A DNA stretch of 51,076 nucleotides, from positions 1 through 51,076 of the forward strand of contig JAAAOQ010000118.1 in the NCBI GenBank assembly GCA_009908845.1, given 5' to 3'. This DNA comes from Gammaproteobacteria bacterium (GTDB taxonomy: Bacteria > Pseudomonadota > Gammaproteobacteria > Chromatiales > Chromatiaceae). The notes under the pieces are model-generated. The model did not search any database. It was given only the letters and a program-made list of their open reading frames with translations, and was not told where the DNA came from. Made by a program: the position numbers and the translations under genes. Below, piece by piece: positions 9,301 to 18,449 of this stretch (the stretch's first letter is position 1; every line of letters begins with the position of its first letter).

Positions 9301-10956
9301 TCAATCGGCGATCGGAAAGCTCGCTGTAATCGCGACCGCGAAGACGAGGGCATTGGTCAGAGCGCCAACCAACGGGTGCCCGGTTCGGCGATAGATCCAG
9401 GCGCTGAATAGCCCGAAGACGATGAACAGGATCAGGATGGCCGGGATGATGATGACGAGGAAGAACAACTGCTCGAGGTTCAGCGCGACCGCGAGCATCA
9501 AAGAGGCCAAGAAGAGCCCTTTCGTGAACGCATAGGCGCCACCTGCCGCCCCTTCGCCGCGCGTGATCCATTCGTCGATGCTGAACCAGAGCGCCGTCGC
9601 GGTGAGCAGCACGATCAGGATGATGCCGCGATGCGGATCGGGCAGGAAGGCCGCGACGTAACGATCCGTTGGGAGGGCGATCGTAAGGGTCTGGTAGGCG
9701 ATCACGGCGATCAGGGCGACGATCAGTGCCGGCAGCGAGGCTGGCGCCCGTTCTTGGCTCGGGTTGCGGTTGGAGCGCTTGCCCCAGAGGACGAGCGCGA
9801 TGCCGCTGAGCAGGGCATAGACCGCAAAATGCAGCGCGATGTAGTCGGCGATGGCAATGGACAGGAAATCGCTCGGAACGGGTCTGAGGATCAGCGGCGT
9901 GAACAGTGCCGGCAGTGCGGCCACGGGCAGCAATCGGCGCCAGTCGAGGCCGGCACCCAGCGGTTCCGGGCTCACGCGCGGCAGCAGGCGACTGAGGGGC
10001 CAGGCGAGCAGTATCACGCCGAGGAAGTAGAGACCAAGCCAGAGGCCGCGTCGATCCACCCAACCGCTGCCTTGGTGATCGAATACCTGATTGAGCCAGC
10101 TCAGGGCCGCTTCCAGCGATTGCTGGCTGTAGAGCACGCCGATGTGCTCGACCGCGTCGGCAAGCACCAGCCTGCGCGCACTGCCGCTCTCCTGCTCGCC
10201 GTAGGTGATCCCGGCAGCGACCTGATCCGGCGGCAATCCCGCGACCGCAGCAACGGCCTCACGGCCCTGTTGATGGATCATCTCTGGCTCCCACGCGCCA
10301 TAGATGAACAGCATATTGGCCGGGCTCTCGTTCGGTTGGTACGGGCCGAGCTCTTGCGACAGGTAGGGGGAGACGGCGACCAGGGCGTCGACCCCGATTC
10401 GGTCAGGACGCCCAGAAGTCGGCTCGGACTGTGGCGGCATGGACGCCGGGTCGGTCTCGGCCTCCGTGCTCGCATAGCGCACCGCGATGTCGCCTGCCAT
10501 CGAATGCCCGAGGAGCGCTAGCCGGCCATCGTATTGCGGCAGCGCAGCGGCGTAATCGACGACCGCCGCCAGCGCGTCGAGCAGGATCTGGGCGCGGCGC
10601 GGCGCGCCGATCTCACCCTCGAGCGGCCGCGGGTTGGCGCCATGACCGGGGAAATCGAGGGAGACAACGGTATAGCCGTTGCGCGCCAGGGTCAGCGCGA
10701 AGGGCTGCATCATCTGGCGCGATCCCGAGAAGCCGTGGGCGATGACGACGATCGGCGCGTGATCGACATCGGTCGGTTCATAGACCGTCAGCGGCGCCTC
10801 TGGGAGCGCCCTGTGTTCCGTTGTCAGACCTTGATCCGTCGTGCCCAATCGGAGCAGACCAACCAGCATCAGCAGAATGGCGACAAAGGCTGCCAGTCCG
10901 TCGATCAGCCGAAAACGTCTCCCGCGGCCGTGTCGGGTGGAAGTGGTGATGGTCAT
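9301..10956 (-). CDS. alpha/beta hydrolase with C-terminal multi-pass membrane domain
   Basis: 551 residues if started at ATG 10956; an upstream GTG at 11025 in the same frame would add 23 residues, but no clear ribosome-binding site supports it. One membrane segment (residues about 20-40) precedes an alpha/beta-hydrolase domain with an oxyanion region IVVIAHGFSGS, the nucleophile elbow GHSMAG and a late His in DAVEHIGV. From about residue 310 onward there are some seven further membrane segments. The tail (RRTGHPLVGALTNALVFA) loosely resembles CPBP-type membrane proteins. The substrate is unknown; a lipid or ester at the cytoplasmic membrane is a guess. It is divergent from the cNMP-domain cassette. 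Confidence 0.8.
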   Translation of the reverse strand: MTITTSTRHGRGRRFRLIDGLAAFVAILLMLVGLLRLGTTDQGLTTEHRALPEAPLTVYEPTDVDHAPIVVIAHGFSGSRQMMQPFALTLARNGYTVVSLDFPGHGANPRPLEGEIGAPRRAQILLDALAAVVDYAAALPQYDGRLALLGHSMAGDIAVRYASTEAETDPASMPPQSEPTSGRPDRIGVDALVAVSPYLSQELGPYQPNESPANMLFIYGAWEPEMIHQQGREAVAAVAGLPPDQVAAGITYGEQESGSARRLVLADAVEHIGVLYSQQSLEAALSWLNQVFDHQGSGWVDRRGLWLGLYFLGVILLAWPLSRLLPRVSPEPLGAGLDWRRLLPVAALPALFTPLILRPVPSDFLSIAIADYIALHFAVYALLSGIALVLWGKRSNRNPSQERAPASLPALIVALIAVIAYQTLTIALPTDRYVAAFLPDPHRGIILIVLLTATALWFSIDEWITRGEGAAGGAYAFTKGLFLASLMLAVALNLEQLFFLVIIIPAILILFIVFGLFSAWIYRRTGHPLVGALTNALVFAVAITASFPIAD

Positions 10957-11178
10957 GGGGCCGGGTATTGTTTGTCTTGTGGCAGACCGGTTCTGTGACA
11001 ACCGGAGGCATTGGTAGGATGTCACCGGCTTCGCTGAGCGCCTTGCGCAGCCGGCTGTCGATCGTCGATGGCATTCTAGCAGGGCATCACAGAATGCTGA
11101 TTGCGGTCCGGTGGATTGACAGAGAGATCGTCATCGAGTTCTGCTAAGTTTGCAGCGTTCTGGAAGGCAACGGTAGCC

Positions 11179-11679
11179 ATGATGATGAGCGTAGTAATCG
11201 ACGAACCCACAACGGCTGAAGGTTTGAGGGCATCGGTGCTCGCGACTGAGCTCGATACGATCGAGCTCGCGAGACTGGCTGAGGTGATGGGTCAGGTGCG
11301 CCTCCGCGATGGGGCCTGGGCGGTACGCGAGGGCGAGCAGCGACGAACCCTGTTCGTGCTGGTCGAAGGCCGTTTGGATGTAACGTATCGCAGCGAAGGG
11401 TCCGATACGGCCGTCTACCGGATGGCGCCCGGCGAATGCGCCGGTACGCGGGCCTTTGTCGACGGTTCCCCACGAAAGGCCGGATTGCGCGCGGCGGGTG
11501 GTTGTGTCCTGCTTACGCTCGAGCCGGATGATTTCGAGGCGCTACTGGAACAGCAGCCGCGGCTGGTGCTCAAGGTGATGCGGGCGCTGTTCCGGATCAC
11601 GCACAGCAACCTGATGCGCGCGAACCAGGAGAGCGATCAGCTGCGCAACTATGTGACCCGGTCGCACGGCCGCTACTGA
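11179..11679 (+). CDS. cyclic nucleotide-binding-domain protein without DNA-binding domain
   Basis: 166 residues from ATG 11179 (GGAAGG 11 bases upstream). The body is a single CRP-type beta-roll: VREGEQRRTLFVLVEGRLDV and MAPGECAGTRAFVDGSPRKAG. At the phosphate-binding cassette the glutamate of CRP (G-E-L) is replaced (G-T-R), while the arginine remains. Binding of ordinary cAMP is therefore doubtful, and the domain may bind another ligand or none. There is no helix-turn-helix; a helical tail ends the protein. It starts a three-gene run with 4-base spacing to the next gene. Regulatory role inferred only. Confidence 0.8.
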   Translation: MMMSVVIDEPTTAEGLRASVLATELDTIELARLAEVMGQVRLRDGAWAVREGEQRRTLFVLVEGRLDVTYRSEGSDTAVYRMAPGECAGTRAFVDGSPRKAGLRAAGGCVLLTLEPDDFEALLEQQPRLVLKVMRALFRITHSNLMRANQESDQLRNYVTRSHGRY

Positions 11680-11683
11680 GGCG

Positions 11684-12418
11684 ATGCGTCCGTCATTCGC
11701 GAGAGGCGGACCGACGGGTTGGTTGCAACGGCGGGCGGAGCGCGCGCGCGCTGATCGCATCGTCGCGTCCCTTCCACTCTACCAGGTGGCATTATGGCCG
11801 GATGGCTGGGAGCACACCGAGGATGGCGGCGTGATCGTGCGCGATACACACGAGATCGCCGAGGCCCGGCGCTGGTATGAGATGGCCGAGCGCAACGGCG
11901 CCGGGCAGGGTCAGAGCAGAGCGCCGCAGGCAGCGAAGACCATGCGTCTGCACGGGATCGGCGTTCCGCGCAGCCTGGTCGAGCTCTCTGGGCGCCGTTT
12001 TGCCTCCGAGCAGGCCGCGTCGGTGGCGATGCGCTTGATTGCCAATGACTGGGTCGAGCAGCGCCGCCGGATGCTGGCGCTGCGGGCTCAGACCTGGAGC
12101 GGATCACGCCATCGGCGCTTCGATGACGACAATGCGGTCCAGGGTCTGCTGCGCTGGTTGGTCGACCTCTGTGTCGCGGAGCACTTGACCCCTGCCGCGA
12201 GGTTCCGGCTCGATGTCCGTGCCGATGATGGCTATGGACTCAAGGGCTGGCGCTGTCGGGTCCGGGTCGATCTCGATGAGACCCAATGCCAGGCGGTCGG
12301 CGATGCGATCAGGCTCGCATTGATTCCGTGGAATCGGCAGGCGTTGCGAGATGAGAAGCCCCACCCGCTGATATCGGTGTGGGTCGAGCGCGGCGAGCGA
12401 GCCGAAGACAGCCGATGA
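11684..12418 (+). CDS. conserved-looking protein of unknown function
   Basis: 244 residues, no recognised domain. It is soluble, Arg/Trp-rich and without a signal peptide. The middle has a helical segment (RFASEQAASVAMRLIANDWVE), and the C-terminal half reads like an alpha/beta domain (FRLDVRADDGYGLKGWRCRV). ATG 11684 follows the previous stop by 4 bases, and its own stop overlaps the next start as ATGA. It is thus translationally coupled to the cNMP-domain protein and the metallophosphoesterase. Codon use resembles the neighbours. No function can be assigned. Confidence 0.75.
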   Translation: MRPSFARGGPTGWLQRRAERARADRIVASLPLYQVALWPDGWEHTEDGGVIVRDTHEIAEARRWYEMAERNGAGQGQSRAPQAAKTMRLHGIGVPRSLVELSGRRFASEQAASVAMRLIANDWVEQRRRMLALRAQTWSGSRHRRFDDDNAVQGLLRWLVDLCVAEHLTPAARFRLDVRADDGYGLKGWRCRVRVDLDETQCQAVGDAIRLALIPWNRQALRDEKPHPLISVWVERGERAEDSR

Positions 12419-13419
12419 GCACTCCGGAATCCGCTGGCGCGCATCTGCCGCGCATCCTGTGCCCCTGGGTTCTGGTTGCAGCGCTGGCGCTGATCGCGGG
12501 AACCGCGACCGCCGATCCGGTCGCGACGGGAAAGGCGCTACGGTTCTTCGTCGTCGGCGATGCCCCCTATGCCGATGCCGAGTACGAGCCTTTTGCGCGC
12601 TTGCTGGGGCAGGCTGGCGACCGGTCGCCCTCGTTCATCGTCCACGTCGGTGATATCAAGGGCGGCGGCCAGCCCTGCAGCGAGGCACGCAACCGGCGCA
12701 TCGCGACCCTGTTCAAGGCGCAATCGGTGCCGGTGCTCTATACGCCCGGGGACAATGAATGGACCGACTGCCATCGGCGCTCGGCTGGACGCCATGATCC
12801 GCTCGAGCGGCTCGAGGCACTGCGGGAGCGGTTCTTCGCCGATCCGGAGGTGCTTCACAATCAGTCGTTGGGCTTGGTCGTTCCCGATCCGGCGTTTCCG
12901 GAGAACGCCTATCTGATGCACGACGGTGTGATGCTCGTGCTACTCCATGTGGTGGGGAGCCAGAACAATCACCAACCCGATTCGCCATCGGCGATGGCGG
13001 AATGGGAGCGTCGCTCGGTGGCCAACCGCGCGCTGTTGCAGACGGCGACGGCGGCAGCAAGGGAAGAGCGGGCGCGGGCGCTGGTGCTGTTCTTCCATGC
13101 CAATCCAGGCTTCGAGCGAACCGCGCCTGAGGAAGGCTTTCGTTCCTTGTTGGCCGACTTGCGGCGATTGCTCGAGCGCTACCGAAGGCCAGTCCTTGCC
13201 GTGCATGGCGATACCCACCGCTTCCAGTTCAATCAGCCGCTCGTCGGCGCCGCTGATCACGATCGGGCTGGTCAGGATGGTCGTCGGTTCTGGCGTCTCG
13301 AGGTACCCGGCTCGCCATTCCTGGGCGGTGTTTGGGTGACAGTGACGGGCGATACAGAAGCCCCGTTCAAGATTGAGGTGGTCTTTCCACGTGCCGAGAC
13401 AGCATTCGACGGCCGCTAG
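12415..13419 (+). CDS. secreted metallophosphoesterase-like protein
   Basis: 334 residues starting at ATG 12415, inside an ATGA overlap with the preceding gene. A signal peptide ([17 protein letters not shown]) sends it to the periplasm. Calcineurin-fold motifs are recognisable but altered: VVGDAPYAD (usual D-x-H lacks His), [19 protein letters not shown] (in place of GNHD), LFFHANPG, and HGDTHRF. The variant set is regular and looks like a subfamily rather than decay. The substrate is unknown; a phosphomonoester or diester is likely. Its stop overlaps that of folE2 by 4 bases on the other strand. Confidence 0.82.
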   Translation: MSTPESAGAHLPRILCPWVLVAALALIAGTATADPVATGKALRFFVVGDAPYADAEYEPFARLLGQAGDRSPSFIVHVGDIKGGGQPCSEARNRRIATLFKAQSVPVLYTPGDNEWTDCHRRSAGRHDPLERLEALRERFFADPEVLHNQSLGLVVPDPAFPENAYLMHDGVMLVLLHVVGSQNNHQPDSPSAMAEWERRSVANRALLQTATAAAREERARALVLFFHANPGFERTAPEEGFRSLLADLRRLLERYRRPVLAVHGDTHRFQFNQPLVGAADHDRAGQDGRRFWRLEVPGSPFLGGVWVTVTGDTEAPFKIEVVFPRAETAFDGR

Positions 13420-14276
13420 CGATCCTGTTCGACCATCGCATAGGCCGAGTGATTGTGGATCGACTCGAAGTTCTCGGCTTCGACCCGATACGCGCCGATA
13501 CGGGTATCGGCGTTGAGACGACGCGCGACATCACGGACCGTGTCTTCGACGAACTTGGGGTTGTCGTAGGCGTGCTCGGTGACGTACTTCTCATCCGGAC
13601 GCTTCAGTAGGCCATAGAGCTGGGCGCTGGCCTCGGATTCGACCATCTCGATCAGCTCCTCGATCCAGAGGAAGCCTCGCGTCTGGGCCTCGACGGTGAC
13701 ATGAGAGCGTTGATTGTGTGCGCCATAGCGAGAGATCTCTTTCGAGCAAGGGCACAGGCTCGTCACCGGGACCACGACCTTGATCGAAAGCTCCGGCTGG
13801 CCGTCACGGACCTCGCCGATCAGCGTGACGTCGTAATCAAGCAGGCTCTCGACACCCGTCACCGGGGCGCGCTTGTTGACGAAGAATGGGAAGCGCATCT
13901 CGATATGTCCGGCCTCCGACTCGAGCCGCTCGGCCATTTCGGTAAGCATCTCCTTGAAGGTGCCGACGCCGATCTCGTGTTCGTGGCCGTTCAAGATCGC
14001 GACGAAGCGCGACATGTGCGTCCCTTTGAAATGGTGGGGCAGGAACACGTACATGTTGAAGGACGCGACCGTGTGCTGCTCGCGGCCGCTGCGGTCCTTG
14101 ATCCGGACCGGATGGCGGATGTCTTTGATGCCGACCTTGTTGATCGCGATCCGGCGTTCGTCGCGACTCGCCTGGACGTCCGCAATCTCGCAGGCAGCGG
14201 CTGAGCCGCTCGCGTCGGTTGATGGTTCGAGGTTGGCCGACGCCGAAGGTGGCGGGCTGGTCAGCAGGGAATCCAC
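13416..14276 (-). CDS. folE2: GTP cyclohydrolase FolE2 (type IB)
   Basis: 286 residues if started at GTG 14276, which has GGAG eight bases upstream; the frame stays open to a TTG at 14324. It converts GTP to 7,8-dihydroneopterin triphosphate, the entry to folate and queuosine precursors. Landmarks are [19 protein letters not shown], then [10 protein letters not shown] with the catalytic cysteine, and [13 protein letters not shown]. The first 35 or so residues are Ser/Pro/Ala-rich and longer than in most homologues. FolE2 works with metals other than zinc, unlike FolE. QueG, a late queuosine enzyme, is in the same window but far away. Confidence 0.95.
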   Translation of the reverse strand: MDSLLTSPPPSASANLEPSTDASGSAAACEIADVQASRDERRIAINKVGIKDIRHPVRIKDRSGREQHTVASFNMYVFLPHHFKGTHMSRFVAILNGHEHEIGVGTFKEMLTEMAERLESEAGHIEMRFPFFVNKRAPVTGVESLLDYDVTLIGEVRDGQPELSIKVVVPVTSLCPCSKEISRYGAHNQRSHVTVEAQTRGFLWIEELIEMVESEASAQLYGLLKRPDEKYVTEHAYDNPKFVEDTVRDVARRLNADTRIGAYRVEAENFESIHNHSAYAMVEQDR

Positions 14277-14436
14277 AGACAAAGCTCCAACGGTGAAACG
14301 GGATGGGGCGGCGCGTTGGCGCAACCGGTGACGGCCCCGATTAGTCTTTCTTAATCATAGAGAGTGCGGCCCTCGCGTTCGCGCGACAACCCCGACTCGG
14401 GTCCAGGACCAGGCACTTGACTTCTTGCGCCCCGGC

Positions 14437-15120
14437 TCAGTCGTGCTCGAAGAGCCCCTCTGCCTTCATCAGTGCCGTCCCGTAGTCGATATCGACGGCA
14501 AAGGAGATGTTGGTGTTTCGGGCCGGGCGGCGCTCCCAATCCGCATCCTGGACGATGACGTCGGCCGGTTCGAAGCGGCCGCTGATGACCCCGACGATGT
14601 GTCCATCCTGCACATGGATCAGCGGTCCACCAATATCGCCGTTTTGGACCATGTTGTCGAACAGGATCAATCGCGTGTCGTTGTAGGAGCGGATCTTCGC
14701 CGAAGCATAGCCGCCGACCGTCAGCGAGGTATGGATCTGGTCATGTCCGAACGAATAGCCCAAGCTCATCACCATGGCGCCGGGCAGCACATTCGCTCCG
14801 CTGCCCAAGAAGTCGTCGGGGATACCGATGTCGAGCGCTTGGTCGATCTTGAGCAGTGCGACATCATGCGCTGAATCACGTCGAGCGACCGAGACCGCCA
14901 TCGCAGCGACTCGGTCGAAGGTGATCGGATGGAATTCACCGCCGCTCGAGGTCGGGACGACGAGCAGCCCTTCGGTCTCGGTCACAAGGTGGGCCGAGGT
15001 CAGCAGATAACCCTGCTCATGGACAACGAAGGCGCTGCCGAGGAAGTCGACCGACTCCCCGTTGTCGCGGACGAGCATCAGACAGCCGCCGCGGAATTTT
15101 TGGCTGATGCCTTGCAGCAT
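14437..15120 (-). CDS. trypsin-fold protein with the catalytic serine replaced
   Basis: 227 residues of a single trypsin-like domain, with start ATG 15120 behind GGAGAACG. The catalytic His (LLTSAHLV) and Asp (SAHDVALLKI) are where DegP-like proteases have them. The serine position reads NGDIGGPLI instead of GNSGGPL, so Ser is Ile (codon ATT). There is no signal peptide and no PDZ domain, so it may remain in the cytoplasm. It is probably a pseudo-protease used for binding; a recent point mutation of AGT to ATT or a sequencing error is the alternative. Its genes on either side are separately spaced, giving no functional hint. Confidence 0.85.
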   Translation of the reverse strand: MLQGISQKFRGGCLMLVRDNGESVDFLGSAFVVHEQGYLLTSAHLVTETEGLLVVPTSSGGEFHPITFDRVAAMAVSVARRDSAHDVALLKIDQALDIGIPDDFLGSGANVLPGAMVMSLGYSFGHDQIHTSLTVGGYASAKIRSYNDTRLILFDNMVQNGDIGGPLIHVQDGHIVGVISGRFEPADVIVQDADWERRPARNTNISFAVDIDYGTALMKAEGLFEHD

Positions 15121-15198
15121 GTGGCGTTCTCCGTGCGCGTGAGTGCGCGGCCGGCTTAGGCGGCCGTGTGAAGGGTGGTATCAAAGCGCGGGGCAATG

Positions 15199-16152
15199 TT
15201 ACTGCGCGCCGGCCTCGAGCCAGGCATCGACGCGGTCAGGATAGGCGCGCGTCCAACGCAGGGCCTGGGCATAGGGGTCCCGACCCTGATCTTGGTGGAC
15301 CCAAACCAGGAGCCGCTCCATTGCCTGCGGGTCCCACTCGAAGCGATCGAGCAGGGCTGCTGCCCGCGGGCGCTCATCGGCAAGGCCAAGGCGCGCCATC
15401 GTATGGATGCGTCCGCTGCCGCCATAGACGTCCTCGGGATCATCGAGAAAGCGCAGCGACCAGCGGCCGAACATCCAATGCGGGACCCAGCCGGTCACGA
15501 CGATCGGACGATTGCGCGCGACCGCGTTGGCGAGTGCCTCGGTCATCGTCGCCTCGTTGCCGCTGATCAGCCGGAATCCAGCGAGCCCGTAGACGTCGAT
15601 CGCACGCTCGGTGGCGGTCATGATGCCCGCCTCCGGATCGATCCCCTGGATGCGACCGCCAAGCATCCGGCGATGCTCGGCAAGCTCAGGAATGCGATGG
15701 ATGTTCAGGCTGGGCCGGGTACGCTCGCCTTGGGCGCCGGTCTGCCGGCCAACGCCCGTCGCCGGCACCACCAGGCCGGTGCGGGTTCCGACCAGATTCG
15801 GACCGAGGTCATCAAGCTGATCGCCAAAGGTTGCAAAGTAGTCGGCATGGGTGTCGGGAAGCCAGGCCGATAGCATGGCATCGGCCTCGCCCTCGGCGAC
15901 CATGCGCCACATCTCATCGGCACTGGTCTCGATCAGCTCGCAACCCAGGTCGAGCCGTTCCTCCAACACCACGCAGACGACGTTCGCACTCGCGACCGAC
16001 GACGACCAATCGACATAAGCGATCCGGATTGGCGGCGCTGCGTTGCCGACAGCGGTGAAGAAGAAGGCGATGGCCGCGGTCAACAGCGGCAATGCCGGGT
16101 GCATCCGACGCCGCTGAGCCTGCCTTCGGCGGTGAAAAGAGCCCTTGATCAT
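15199..16152 (-). CDS. glycine betaine-type substrate-binding protein paired with BCCT carrier
   Basis: 317 residues, OpuAC/ProX family. An N-terminal hydrophobic segment (LPLLTAAIAFFFTAVGNA) indicates export to the periplasm. Matching landmarks are RIAYVDWSSSVASANVV, DAMLSAWLPDTHADY and VVTGWVPHWMFGRW, the last with the tryptophans that cage quaternary amines in this family. The start ATGA overlaps the stop of the BCCT gene, so the two are translationally coupled. ABC-type binding proteins normally serve an ABC permease, but no permease gene is adjacent here; the complete ABC set lies 4 kb further on. It could share that ABC transporter or assist the BCCT carrier (inference). Confidence 0.88.
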   Translation of the reverse strand: MIKGSFHRRRQAQRRRMHPALPLLTAAIAFFFTAVGNAAPPIRIAYVDWSSSVASANVVCVVLEERLDLGCELIETSADEMWRMVAEGEADAMLSAWLPDTHADYFATFGDQLDDLGPNLVGTRTGLVVPATGVGRQTGAQGERTRPSLNIHRIPELAEHRRMLGGRIQGIDPEAGIMTATERAIDVYGLAGFRLISGNEATMTEALANAVARNRPIVVTGWVPHWMFGRWSLRFLDDPEDVYGGSGRIHTMARLGLADERPRAAALLDRFEWDPQAMERLLVWVHQDQGRDPYAQALRWTRAYPDRVDAWLEAGAQ

Positions 16153-18032
16153 GCGCTGCCTCCGCTCTTCGGCTGCTCTGTGGCCGGCTGATCGGTGCGA
16201 CTGGTATCAGGTCCTGGGCCTTGCGGGTCCTTGGTCGACTTGCTGACGCCAAACGCCGCGACGGCGGGCCGCGGACGGACAGCAGCGCCCGTGGCGCGTT
16301 GGATATGACCGGTTGGAACCCAGAACTGGCGTCGCCCGAAGGTCGGCATCTTGCGTGTCGCATGGGTCCGGTACTCGGGGCCTTCATAGCCGCCGAGGTT
16401 GAGCTCGAAGGTTTGGCCGGTCTTGTAGTGGACGAGACCGAGGTGGAGTGACCAGCACATCCCGAGCAGGATGATCGCGAACGGTAGACCCGTCGAGATC
16501 GCTGCGGTTTGCAGCGCAACCAGGCCACCACCGAGTAGCAGCGCTGCGGCGACGGTGCCCTCCATCACGGCCCAGAACACCCGTTGGACCACCGGCGGTT
16601 CGGTGTTGCCTCCGGCGGTGATGATGTCGATCACGAGCGAGCCGGAGTCGGACGAGGTTACGAAGAAGGTGATGATGACGGTGATCGCGACGACCGACGA
16701 GATCGCGCTCAGCGGAAGGTTCTCGAGCATCACGAACAGCGATACCGGGATGTTCTCCTGGACCGCCTTAGCGAGGCCGCCTGCGCCGAACATCTCGATA
16801 TCCAGTGCGGTGGCGCCAAAGGTGGTCACCCACATGAAGGTGACCAGCGTCGGCACGAGCAGCACGCCTTTGATGAACTCACGGATGGTTCGCCCGTAGG
16901 AGACGCGCGCGATGAACATGCCGACGAAGGGCGACCAGGCGATCCACCAGCCCCAGTAGAAGACCGTCCAGCCGTTCTGCCAGTCGGTGTCGTCGTAGGT
17001 CTCGTTCCAGGTGCTGAGCGCCGGGAAGTTCTGTACGTAGACGCCGATATTCTCGATAAAGGCGTTGAGGATGAACAGGGTCGGTCCGACCAGCAGCACG
17101 AAGAACATCAGGACCGCGGCGACGACCACGTTCATCTGGCTCAACAGCTTGATGCCGGAGTCCAGACCGCGCACGACCGACCAGGTCGCGACGGCGGTGA
17201 TACCAGCGATCAGCAACAGCTGGACCGTCGTGCTCTGAGGGATGAAGTCGACGAGATGGCTGAGACCGGCGTTGACCTGCTGGACCCCGAGACCGAGCGA
17301 GGTCGCGACGCCGAACATGGTCGCGACCGTGGCCATGATGTCGATGATGTTGCCGATCGGCCCATAGATGCGCTCGCCGAAGACGGGGTAGAAGACCGCG
17401 CGGATCGACAGCGGCAGACCCTTATTGAAGGCGAAGAAGCCGAGCGAGAGCCCGACCAGTGCATAGATCGCCCAGGGATGCAGTCCCCAATGCAGGAAGG
17501 TGAAATCCATCGCGACGCGGGCAGCCTCTGGGGTGCCCGGTTCCGCCAGTGGTGACGCCACATAGTGGAACATCGGCTCGGCGACACCGTAGAACAGTAG
17601 GCCGATCCCCATCCCGGCGCTGAACAGCATCGCGAACCAACCGAGCGTCGAGAACTCTGGCTTTGCACCTTCCCCACCGAGCCGGATGTCGCCGTAGCGC
17701 CCGAGCAAGAGCGCGATCACGTAGATCAGGATCACGTTCATCGTGCCGACGAAGAACCAGCCGGCGTACTTCGAGACCGCCCCCTGAACCGTATTGAACA
17801 GGTTGTCGACGGTATTCTCGAAGAAGATGGTGAGGCCAACGAAGAGGATGATGATGGCCGCCGAGACGAAGAAGACCCAGGGATGGACATCGAGCTGGAG
17901 CCAGCCGGGGCGACCGGAATCCGGCCTGCTGGTGGCCTCAATGCTTGGGCCGGCGCTCGCCCCGGTCGTCGTCATCTTGTCTGGGCCGCTGTTCGAGTCG
18001 GTGTTCGGTGGAGAGTCGCTCGATTCTTGCAT
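16149..18032 (-). CDS. BCCT-family betaine/choline/carnitine transporter
   Basis: 627 residues from ATG 18032; the frame stays open to 18137 but only a TTG is there. The twelve-helix secondary transporter imports quaternary ammonium compounds such as glycine betaine with Na+ or H+. Visible family features are LGWFAMLFSAGMGIGLLFYG (the glycine-rich TM3), FLHWGLHPWAIYALVGLSLG, and the Trp box TVFYWGWWIAWSPFVGMFIA. The N-terminal 60 residues are Ser/Asp-rich and hydrophilic. The C-terminal tail of about 100 residues is also hydrophilic and could sense osmolarity or ions, as in BetP. It is coupled to a binding-protein gene and divergent from a porin. Confidence 0.95.
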   Translation of the reverse strand: MQESSDSPPNTDSNSGPDKMTTTGASAGPSIEATSRPDSGRPGWLQLDVHPWVFFVSAAIIILFVGLTIFFENTVDNLFNTVQGAVSKYAGWFFVGTMNVILIYVIALLLGRYGDIRLGGEGAKPEFSTLGWFAMLFSAGMGIGLLFYGVAEPMFHYVASPLAEPGTPEAARVAMDFTFLHWGLHPWAIYALVGLSLGFFAFNKGLPLSIRAVFYPVFGERIYGPIGNIIDIMATVATMFGVATSLGLGVQQVNAGLSHLVDFIPQSTTVQLLLIAGITAVATWSVVRGLDSGIKLLSQMNVVVAAVLMFFVLLVGPTLFILNAFIENIGVYVQNFPALSTWNETYDDTDWQNGWTVFYWGWWIAWSPFVGMFIARVSYGRTIREFIKGVLLVPTLVTFMWVTTFGATALDIEMFGAGGLAKAVQENIPVSLFVMLENLPLSAISSVVAITVIITFFVTSSDSGSLVIDIITAGGNTEPPVVQRVFWAVMEGTVAAALLLGGGLVALQTAAISTGLPFAIILLGMCWSLHLGLVHYKTGQTFELNLGGYEGPEYRTHATRKMPTFGRRQFWVPTGHIQRATGAAVRPRPAVAAFGVSKSTKDPQGPGPDTSRTDQPATEQPKSGGSA

Positions 18033-18449
18033 AAGCTCGCTCGTGATCCGCTGCAGGCCGCTGAATCCTAACCTAAGCGAGCTCGATGCTGAAAGTTCGG
18101 AGACAAAGCTTTTTTGCGGCGGTTGCCGCGCCGGCAACGGGCGCTCCGTCGCCCGCAGCGCACGCCCCTCAAGGTCAGGTCGGTCCTAGGGCGCCCTTCC
18201 TACTGCGTTGTGTGAACGGCATTTCCGTGAATCCCGGCGAGGAGATGACAGAAAGATGACGCGGGCCGATGACTTGCGCGATTTTCGGTGCTGTGATCTA
18301 GAAAAAACACCGTTCCCGATATAAACTACAAGATGTTGCGCAGGGGCAACATGTCGCGTCGATTATTCATTCGTCGGTCGCGCGCGAGCGACGTTGCACA
18401 ATCAACGCGATCGATTCTTCCACTCACACACGCTAGGTCATAGGTCACT
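18033..18449. promoter_or_regulatory. divergent control region with two GTTG/CAAC dyads
   Basis: 417-base gap between the BCCT gene and the porin gene. Two inverted repeats are visible: ATGTTGC-GCAGGG-GCAACAT at 18333-18352 and CGTTG-CACAAT-CAACG at 18392-18407. Both present GTTG...CAAC half-sites and lie 40-120 bases before the porin start, where an operator would be. A TATAAA hexamer at about 18320 could be a -10. The regulator is unknown. Confidence 0.5.

Noticed and set aside
9301..11025. Restriction or CRISPR-like meaning of the palindromes at 9.2 and 41.6 kb
   Set aside because: Only one or two units with unlike spacing and no cas genes; they fit intergenic palindromic repeats better.
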